DNA from: Actinomycetes bacterium
GTDB taxonomy: Bacteria > Actinomycetota > Acidimicrobiia > Acidimicrobiales > Microtrichaceae
Length of the DNA stretch: 6,633 bases
Assembly: GCA_023427825.1 (NCBI GenBank)
Contig: JAEZAI010000521.1
Location: 1-6,633 of the forward strand
Reading direction: 5' to 3'
Shown: in pieces, positions 1-6,633 of the stretch
Layout: each line of letters starts with the position of its first letter
Numbering within the stretch: the first letter of the stretch is position 1
The notes under the pieces: model-generated
What the model was told of the DNA's origin: nothing
Seen by the model: only the letters and a program-made list of their open reading frames with translations
Databases searched by the model: none
Position numbers and translations under genes: made by a program

Positions 1-1494
<1,494 letters not shown>

Positions 1495-1515
1495 CCGTCC
1501 GCACCTGATGGTGTT

Positions 1516-1551
1516 CGACGAGGCCCCGGTCCTGCGACCGGGGCCTCGTCG
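1516..1551 (+). terminator. Strong GC-rich hairpin after groEL, likely terminator
   Basis: A perfect 16-bp inverted repeat (arms 1516-1531 and 1536-1551) encloses a 4-nt CTGC loop and starts 21 nt after the groEL stop codon. Position and stability fit transcription termination of groEL. No T-rich tract follows on either strand, so it is not a textbook intrinsic terminator. U-less hairpin terminators are often proposed in high-GC actinobacteria. It lies between convergent genes and could act in both directions. Confidence 0.75.
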
Positions 1552-1552
1552 C

Positions 1553-1646
1553 GTCCGGCCTCGCCCGGAATCTGCGGGTCTCAGCGGACACTCCTTGTCC
1601 GGCCTCGCCCGGGATCTGCGGGTCTCAGCGGACACTCCTTGTCCGG
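1553..1646. repeat. Tandem 44-bp direct repeat, two full copies plus 6 nt of a third
   Basis: Copy 1 (1553-1596) and copy 2 (1597-1640) are adjacent and identical except for one A/G difference (1569 versus 1613). The first six bases, GTCCGG, recur at 1641-1646. Across each copy boundary there is a small inverted repeat, CGGACA-CTCCT-TGTCCG (1585-1601 and 1629-1645), so the array can form two 6-bp hairpins with 5-nt loops. It sits directly after the groEL hairpin and ends 24 bp before the stop codon of the convergent gene. No gene overlaps it. Function is unknown: it may help termination, or be a unit of a dispersed extragenic repeat. Confidence 0.93.
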
Positions 1647-1670
1647 GCGCGACCCCCATATCCCGGAGGG

Positions 1671-2510
1671 TCAGTCCTTGCGGAGGCCCATCGGGTTCGG
1701 GAACGGCAGCACGCCGGCCGACGCGACCGACCGGGCCAGCGGGCGCAGCGCGTCGGTGACCGCGGCCGGGTCGTGGTCGCCGTACGACCTGATGGCGAGC
1801 GCGTCGGTGCGGCGCTCGATGTCCGCGTGCAACGCCCTGCCTGCGTCGGTGATGGCGCCGTCGGCCGTGACGAGGTCGCGGTCGGCCAGGCGTGCCGTGG
1901 CGGCCGCCCACTCGTCGTGGGCCCAGGCCCGGGTGTCGCGCAGGATCGCGGCGTCGATGCCGCTGGCCGCAGTGGCGAGCACGTCCACCTCGCAGCCGTC
2001 CAGAACCGCGCCCACGAGCAGGGCGACGTGGCCGTCGCCGCGGTGTTCGCGGAGCGTGGTGCAGAGCTGCCACAGTCGGGCGATCGGCTCGTCGGGGAGC
2101 GCGACGTCCAGGTTGGCGCCGCCGAGCGGCCGGCCCGACGGATCGAGTCCGGTGACGACCGGCTCCAGCGCCTCGACGCGGGCCGGGGCGGCGCGGGCGT
2201 CGATGCCGCACGCGCTGAGCGCCGCGACCGCACCTCGGGATCGGGCGGCCAGCGCGGCGTCGGGCGACACGAACGTCCACGCGTCGGGCAGCGCCCGACC
2301 CGTCCGGGCCGGCGAGAAGTTGCAGCACACCGCAGTGGCGGTCGACGGGCCGATCGGACCGAGCGGCGCCATCCGTCCGGCGAAGTAGCCCATCCAGAAG
2401 CCCTTCGCTCCAGCGTCGGCGATGGCGGCCAGCGCCGCCGGATGGAAGTAGGTGACGGCGTGGACGGACTCGGCCGCCTGCCACAGTCGACGTGCCGGAT
2501 CGGTGGCCAT
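1671..2510 (-). CDS. SCO6745 family protein (HTH_67-type)
   Basis: This 279-aa protein resembles the actinobacterial SCO6745 family (named for a Streptomyces coelicolor protein). The family has a winged-helix-like C-terminal part, but no reaction or DNA target is established. Recognisable pieces are VHAVTYF (16-22), GFWMGYFAGR with PLGPIG (37-54), ALPDAW (73-78), and the family-like LREHRGDGH (153-161). A helix-turn-helix-like C-terminal segment around 200-240 contains LADRDLVTADG and TDAGRALHADIERRTD. It has no signal peptide or membrane helix, so it is probably cytosolic. The ATG is supported by a TACCGT -10-like hexamer ending 6 nt upstream with no clear Shine-Dalgarno, as expected for a leaderless mRNA. 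It follows the lipoprotein gene on the same strand after 98 bp, but its own promoter-like element suggests separate expression. The family call rests on motif memory; the function is not known. Confidence 0.78.
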   Translation of the reverse strand: MATDPARRLWQAAESVHAVTYFHPAALAAIADAGAKGFWMGYFAGRMAPLGPIGPSTATAVCCNFSPARTGRALPDAWTFVSPDAALAARSRGAVAALSACGIDARAAPARVEALEPVVTGLDPSGRPLGGANLDVALPDEPIARLWQLCTTLREHRGDGHVALLVGAVLDGCEVDVLATAASGIDAAILRDTRAWAHDEWAAATARLADRDLVTADGAITDAGRALHADIERRTDALAIRSYGDHDPAAVTDALRPLARSVASAGVLPFPNPMGLRKD

Positions 2511-2516
2511 GCCCGC

Positions 2517-2522
2517 ACGGTA
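2517..2522 (-). promoter_or_regulatory. Candidate -10 element (TACCGT) of a leaderless promoter for the SCO6745-family gene
   Basis: Read on the minus strand, TACCGT fits the TANNNT consensus and ends 6 nt before the ATG at 2510. That places the expected transcription start at or very near the start codon. No convincing -35 hexamer was found at 16-18 nt spacing. The same geometry recurs upstream of the genes at 3279 and 5877. Confidence 0.5.
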
Positions 2523-2573
2523 GCGAGCGCCCGTCGTGTCACGCCGCAGTGGTCGACCGTGCCGGGCGAGCGG

Positions 2574-2608
2574 CGCCGCCGGGCGGGCTCGTCAGGGCGC
2601 CGGCGGCG
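2574..2608 (-). terminator. GC-rich hairpin directly after the lipoprotein gene
   Basis: Arms 2574-2582 (CGCCGCCGG) and 2600-2608 (CCGGCGGCG) are perfect 9-bp complements around a 17-nt loop. On the minus strand the stem begins on the base after the lipoprotein stop codon. No T-tract follows. It may terminate or attenuate transcription before the downstream gene, but GC-rich inverted repeats of this size can arise by chance in such DNA. Confidence 0.35.
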
Positions 2609-3133
2609 TCAGCAGGCGTACATCACGCCCGGGCTGATCACGCACGCCGGGGTGGCGGGGGCGCCGTCGACCACCACGCCGCGCACGCCGGTCAGCGGCG
2701 CCTGCGTGGACTGCGGGAGCTCGACGGTGACCGACGCCCAGTACCAGCGCCCCTCCAGCGGACCGTCGACGGACTCGTCCCATCCGGGCTCGAACGGTCC
2801 GAGCTCGATGTCCAGGTCGCCGGCCGCCACCGGGACGAACTGGCACGCGGTCGGGTGCGACGCCGACGCGGCGGGGAAGAACGCGGGCGGCGGCGTGTCG
2901 AGCGCGGCGAACGACACGCAGAAGGTCCCGCCGGCGATGGCACCGACGACCCGCAGCTGCAGCACGGCGTGCGACGGGAGCGACGGTCCGAACTGGCCGA
3001 TGAACACCCCGCGGCCGTCCTCGGCGCTGTAGAGCTGCAGCTCGGTGCGTCCCTCGGGCGTCGTCACGCAGCCCACCAGCGCGGTGACCGACAGCAGCAC
3101 CAAGGCGGCGGTCCTGGTCGCTCGCATCCTCAT
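2609..3133 (-). CDS. Putative secreted lipoprotein of unknown function
   Basis: This 174-aa protein carries a classic lipoprotein signal: basic n-region MRMRATR, a hydrophobic stretch (residues 9-20) and lipobox LVGC with the lipid-modified Cys at 22. It should be exported and anchored to the outer face of the cytoplasmic membrane. The mature part of about 150 residues is rich in beta-prone segments. It has four more cysteines (in GTFCVSF, TACQF, TPACV and the C-terminal residue itself), enough for two disulfides. The acidic stretch GDLDIELGPFEPGWDE and the motif RWYWASVTVELP are visible, but I recognise no family. The start is fixed by a strong GGAGGGGG ribosome site 7 nt upstream; longer in-frame starts to 3457 would bury the signal peptide and overlap the 53-aa gene. 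It is divergent from the 53-aa gene. Confidence 0.82.
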   Translation of the reverse strand: MRMRATRTAALVLLSVTALVGCVTTPEGRTELQLYSAEDGRGVFIGQFGPSLPSHAVLQLRVVGAIAGGTFCVSFAALDTPPPAFFPAASASHPTACQFVPVAAGDLDIELGPFEPGWDESVDGPLEGRWYWASVTVELPQSTQAPLTGVRGVVVDGAPATPACVISPGVMYAC

Positions 3134-3140
3134 GTCGGAT

Positions 3141-3148
3141 CCCCCTCC
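3141..3148 (-). promoter_or_regulatory. Shine-Dalgarno site of the lipoprotein gene
   Basis: GGAGGGGG on the minus strand is separated by 7 nt from the ATG at 3133. It is the clearest ribosome binding site in the window and decides the start codon, placing the signal peptide at the N-terminus. Its presence contrasts with the neighbouring genes, which look leaderless. Confidence 0.75.
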
Positions 3149-3265
3149 GTCCACCGCCGATCCTTGCATCCCCCGGTCCGGGACGGAATGGGGACGACTC
3201 CCGGGCACGCGACCGATCCGGACACCACGAGTCGGCGAGCTGATCTCGGTCCGGCTCGGACGCCG

Positions 3266-3271
3266 TAGGCT
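3266..3271 (+). promoter_or_regulatory. Candidate -10 element (TAGGCT) of a leaderless promoter for the 53-aa gene
   Basis: TAGGCT matches TANNNT and ends 7 nt before the ATG at 3279, leaving no room for a Shine-Dalgarno, so a leaderless transcript is likely. It would drive the small gene and, 19 nt beyond it, the NUDIX gene. No obvious -35 match is seen. Confidence 0.5.
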
Positions 3272-3278
3272 CCGGCCC

Positions 3279-3440
3279 ATGGAGAACCGTCCCGCCCCCG
3301 ACCCCGCCAAGCTGCTGCAGTACTGGATGGAGTGGGAGAAGGGCGAGACTCCGCCGGGCCGGACGATGAGCAACCTCAAGACCCACGGCCTGCGGGACCT
3401 CCTCGAGCAGCTGGTCGAGGCGACGTCCGCGTCGGCCTGA
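3279..3440 (+). CDS. Small uncharacterised protein (53 aa), upstream partner of the NUDIX gene
   Basis: The 53-residue protein has a proline-rich N-terminus (RPAPDP, 4-9) and an aromatic/acidic patch LLQYWMEWEKGE (12-23). A PPGR turn (25-28) follows, then a basic segment SNLKTHGLRD (31-40) and a probable amphipathic C-terminal helix (LRDLLEQLVEA). It has no signal peptide, transmembrane helix or metal-binding motif, so a small soluble cytosolic protein is expected. From memory, short actinobacterial proteins of similar pattern exist, but I can name no family or function. The ATG is chosen because of the TAGGCT hexamer 7 nt upstream; longer in-frame starts would run antisense through the lipoprotein N-terminus. 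The stop is 19 nt before the NUDIX start codon, suggesting one transcript. Confidence 0.75.
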   Translation: MENRPAPDPAKLLQYWMEWEKGETPPGRTMSNLKTHGLRDLLEQLVEATSASA

Positions 3441-3459
3441 CGTCGGTCGGCCCGCACCC

Positions 3460-4212
3460 GTGCCCGACCGCGGCGGACCCCAGAAGATCCCCCGTCCGGA
3501 GATCTGGACCCCCGGTCGACCCGCGCCCTGGGCGCACCTGGACCCGACGTCCCGGCTGATCCTCCCGGATCGCGTCCGCGAGATCTATCCGCCCCAGCGG
3601 CAGGGCCTGGTCTCGCCCGTCGCGGCCGACGGCGCGGAGCCGTCCGCCGTGCTGGTGCCGCTGTACGACCTGGACGGCGAGCTGCACGTGGTGCTCACCC
3701 GGCGCAGCTGGAACCTTCGCACGCACAAGGGTGAGGTCAGCTTCCCGGGCGGTCGGGCGGAGCCGGGTGAGGACGCGCTGACCGCGGCGCTGCGCGAGGC
3801 GAACGAGGAGATCGACCTGGACCCGGCGCTGGTGGAGCCGCTCGGCGAGCTCGACCACCTCACCACCGTGACCCGCCGGGCGTACATCGTCCCGGTCGTC
3901 GGCCTGGTGTCCCGGGTGCCCGAGCTCCGTCCGAACGACGCCGAGGTCGACCGCGTCCTGCACGTCCCGCTGTCCGAGCTCACCGCCGACGGCGTGTTCC
4001 GGGAGGAGCGCTGGGGCGAGGGCCCGACGTCCCGCCCGATCTACTTCTTCGACCTCGAGGGCGACACGGTGTGGGGTGCGACGGCGGCGATGCTGCGCCA
4101 GCTGCTCGCCCGACTCACGGGCACCGATCCGGGCACGCTGATCGACTTGGACCCGGCCCGCGACGTCCCGCCCGGCTTCCGCCTCCCGGGCGAGACCGAC
4201 GAAGTGGTGTGA
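3460..4212 (+). CDS. NUDIX hydrolase, CoA pyrophosphatase-like
   Basis: This 250-aa NUDIX protein probably hydrolyses a nucleoside diphosphate derivative. The closest family is the CoA diphosphatase group (NudL/NUDT7-like), which cleaves CoA to 4'-phosphopantetheine and 3',5'-ADP using Mg2+ or Mn2+. The NUDIX box spans residues 98-120 with G98, E104, R112, E113, E116 and E117 in place. The usual Gly before the last hydrophobic residue is Asp119. The stretch just before it (79-98: LT.RS..LR.H.GEVSFPGG) matches the UPF0035 signature that marks CoA pyrophosphatases. There is a roughly 60-residue N-terminal extension, and the C-terminal part (about 190-220) retains YFFDLEGDTVWGATAAML, typical of the family. 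The start is GTG, 19 nt after the small gene, with no clear ribosome site, so it may be translated by coupling or reinitiation. Exact substrate is not provable from sequence. Confidence 0.9.
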   Translation: MPDRGGPQKIPRPEIWTPGRPAPWAHLDPTSRLILPDRVREIYPPQRQGLVSPVAADGAEPSAVLVPLYDLDGELHVVLTRRSWNLRTHKGEVSFPGGRAEPGEDALTAALREANEEIDLDPALVEPLGELDHLTTVTRRAYIVPVVGLVSRVPELRPNDAEVDRVLHVPLSELTADGVFREERWGEGPTSRPIYFFDLEGDTVWGATAAMLRQLLARLTGTDPGTLIDLDPARDVPPGFRLPGETDEVV

Positions 4213-4214
4213 CT

Positions 4215-4356
4215 CGGGGATGGGTGCTGCGGCGGGGAGCGTTGCGGAGCGGAGCCGCGTCCACCGAGGCCGGCCGATTCGCCGATGGCGGAGCGGAGGT
4301 CAGCGGACCGACGGAGTGCCCATCTGCGCAGCGGACCACAGCAGTGCCCGTCCCCG
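4215..4356. repeat. Long-range imperfect inverted repeat with internal direct repeats between NUDIX gene and guaB
   Basis: Arms 4215-4229 and 4342-4356 can pair over 15 positions without a gap on the plus-strand RNA (12 Watson-Crick and 3 G-U pairs), enclosing 112 nt. A second partner for the left arm lies at 4315-4324 (10 positions including 2 G-U), because AGTGCCC-TC occurs twice. Inside, the 11-mer GCGGAGCGGAG is repeated at 4244 and 4288, and CAGCGGACC occurs twice (4301, 4330). The spacer fills almost all of the 150 bp between two convergent stop codons and shows no open gene. It may serve as a bidirectional terminator or be a dispersed extragenic element; no T-tract is present. Confidence 0.55.
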
Positions 4357-4362
4357 GAGCGA

Positions 4363-5889
<1,527 letters not shown>

Positions 5890-5954
5890 CTCGGTCACCC
5901 GCAGGGCCACCGTGCCGGGCGGGCTCGTTCAGGGTGCGGATCGTTGGTCGGACG

Positions 5955-6633
5955 TCACGCGCCGATCACCGGGTCGTCGAACACCGTGCCCAGGCTGCCG
6001 AGGAGCCATCGTTCGTCGTCGGGCAGCTCGACCGGCATGGGCGCCCGGAAGCTCAGCCCCTCGACCAGCGCGACCGCGTCGCCCGCCAGCACCGGCGTGC
6101 CAGAGGGCGCGGCACCGCTCACGACCCGGACCGTCGGCCCGAGCTCGATCGTGAACCGCACGTCGGGATCCGTCGCCGCCACCTCGAGCGTGCCCTCCCG
6201 GGTCGAGCCCTGGAGCGCGAGGAAGGTCGGGCCGAGCGCCGCGGCGTAGACGAGCGATCCGGTGATCTCGTCGGGTTCGAGCGTCACCGGCAGCCCCAGT
6301 GGGAAGGCGACGTCGCGTTCGTGGGTCCACGCGTCCCACAGGGCGTGCAGGACGACGGCCCGGATGGGCAGGTGGCCGGGCGGCGCCTCGGCGGAGAGGT
6401 CCCACGCGTCGCCGTCGACCTGCGACAGCACCTCGGTCAGCGCGTCGCCGGTGGCGACGAACTCGTCGAACGTCTGGGCGGGCGACTGGGAGCGCGCGGC
6501 GTCGACCAGCGCGGCGGGCGTCGCCACCGGGTCGAAGTCGACCAGGAAGCGGCTCGGCTCGCCCTCGAGGCCCTGGCCGATCGAGAACGTCCAGAGCTGG
6601 TTCGCCGTCGTGAGGTGCGCGACGACGTCCTGG
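5955..6633 (-). CDS. Maleylpyruvate isomerase-like (MDMPI/DinB-fold) protein, N-terminus beyond window
   Basis: The frame stays open to the last base and gives 225 C-terminal residues. The coding segment upstream of an internal GTG at 6525-6527 clearly belongs to the protein: it reads [13 protein letters not shown] at residues 2-14, the conserved first metal-ligand helix of the MDMPI N-terminal domain. A second helix, [13 protein letters not shown], supplies H96, D100 and H104. In characterised mycothiol-dependent maleylpyruvate isomerase the Zn ligands are His, Glu and His; the Glu position here appears to be Asp100. Residues about 110-225 form the beta-rich C-terminal domain of this family ([14 protein letters not shown], then a LVEGLSFR segment). 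Family members act in mycothiol-dependent chemistry, but most are uncharacterised, so the substrate is unknown. It precedes guaB by 77 bp on the same strand and is not obviously related to it. Confidence 0.82.
   Translation of the reverse strand, partial: QDVVAHLTTANQLWTFSIGQGLEGEPSRFLVDFDPVATPAALVDAARSQSPAQTFDEFVATGDALTEVLSQVDGDAWDLSAEAPPGHLPIRAVVLHALWDAWTHERDVAFPLGLPVTLEPDEITGSLVYAAALGPTFLALQGSTREGTLEVAATDPDVRFTIELGPTVRVVSGAAPSGTPVLAGDAVALVEGLSFRAPMPVELPDDERWLLGSLGTVFDDPVIGA

Noticed and set aside
1553..1646. CRISPR-like array
   Set aside because: The two 44-bp units are directly adjacent with no spacers and no cas genes nearby.
1773..3032. Long plus-strand open frame of 419 codons across the SCO6745-family and lipoprotein genes
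   Set aside because: Its composition is Arg/Gly/Ala-rich low-complexity typical of antisense frames in high-GC DNA, and it runs opposite two genes with recognisable motifs and start signals.
3045..3440. 131-aa version of the small plus-strand gene
   Set aside because: The extension runs antisense to the lipoprotein signal peptide and lacks recognisable sequence; the ATG at 3279 has a -10-like hexamer at leaderless spacing.
2609..3457. 282-aa version of the lipoprotein starting at 3457
   Set aside because: It would bury the signal peptide and lipobox internally and overlap the 53-aa gene; the ATG at 3133 has a strong Shine-Dalgarno.
5955..6527. Complete 190-aa gene starting at GTG 6527
   Set aside because: The frame continues upstream to the window edge and encodes the conserved DVVAHL metal-ligand helix, so this GTG is internal and the gene is truncated by the window.

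Overview
This window is high-GC bacterial chromosome that looks actinobacterial (Actinomycetota), possibly an Acidimicrobiia-type lineage. Three things support the phylum: a mycothiol-dependent-isomerase-family protein, an SCO6745-family protein, and TANNNT hexamers sitting 6-7 nt upstream of three start codons, the layout of leaderless promoters common in actinobacteria. The class-level guess is inference only.

Layout from left to right. A 5'-truncated groEL (+, 1-1494) runs into a 176-bp convergent spacer. That spacer holds a perfect 16-bp hairpin followed by two near-identical 44-bp tandem repeats. The SCO6745-family protein (-, 1671-2510) and a small putative lipoprotein (-, 2609-3133) follow. 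The lipoprotein diverges across a 145-bp spacer from a 53-aa small protein (+, 3279-3440). Nineteen bases later comes a NUDIX hydrolase of the CoA-pyrophosphatase type (+, 3460-4212). A second convergent spacer of 150 bp contains a long-range imperfect inverted repeat and short direct repeats. Beyond it lie guaB, encoding IMP dehydrogenase (-, 4363-5877), and a DinB/MDMPI-fold protein (-, 5955 to past the window end) whose N-terminus is cut off.

Most of this is housekeeping: protein folding (GroEL), guanine nucleotide synthesis (GuaB) and nucleotide or cofactor clean-up (NUDIX). Proximity of groEL and guaB is known in other actinobacteria (for example the groEL1-guaB2 neighbourhood of Mycobacterium tuberculosis), so the region is probably a rearranged core locus rather than an island. 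No mobile element, CRISPR array, RNA gene or defence cassette is visible. No undescribed multi-gene system can be supported here. The items most worth following are the 44-bp tandem repeat, the small protein paired with the NUDIX gene, the structured guaB/NUDIX spacer and the recurring leaderless promoter layout.
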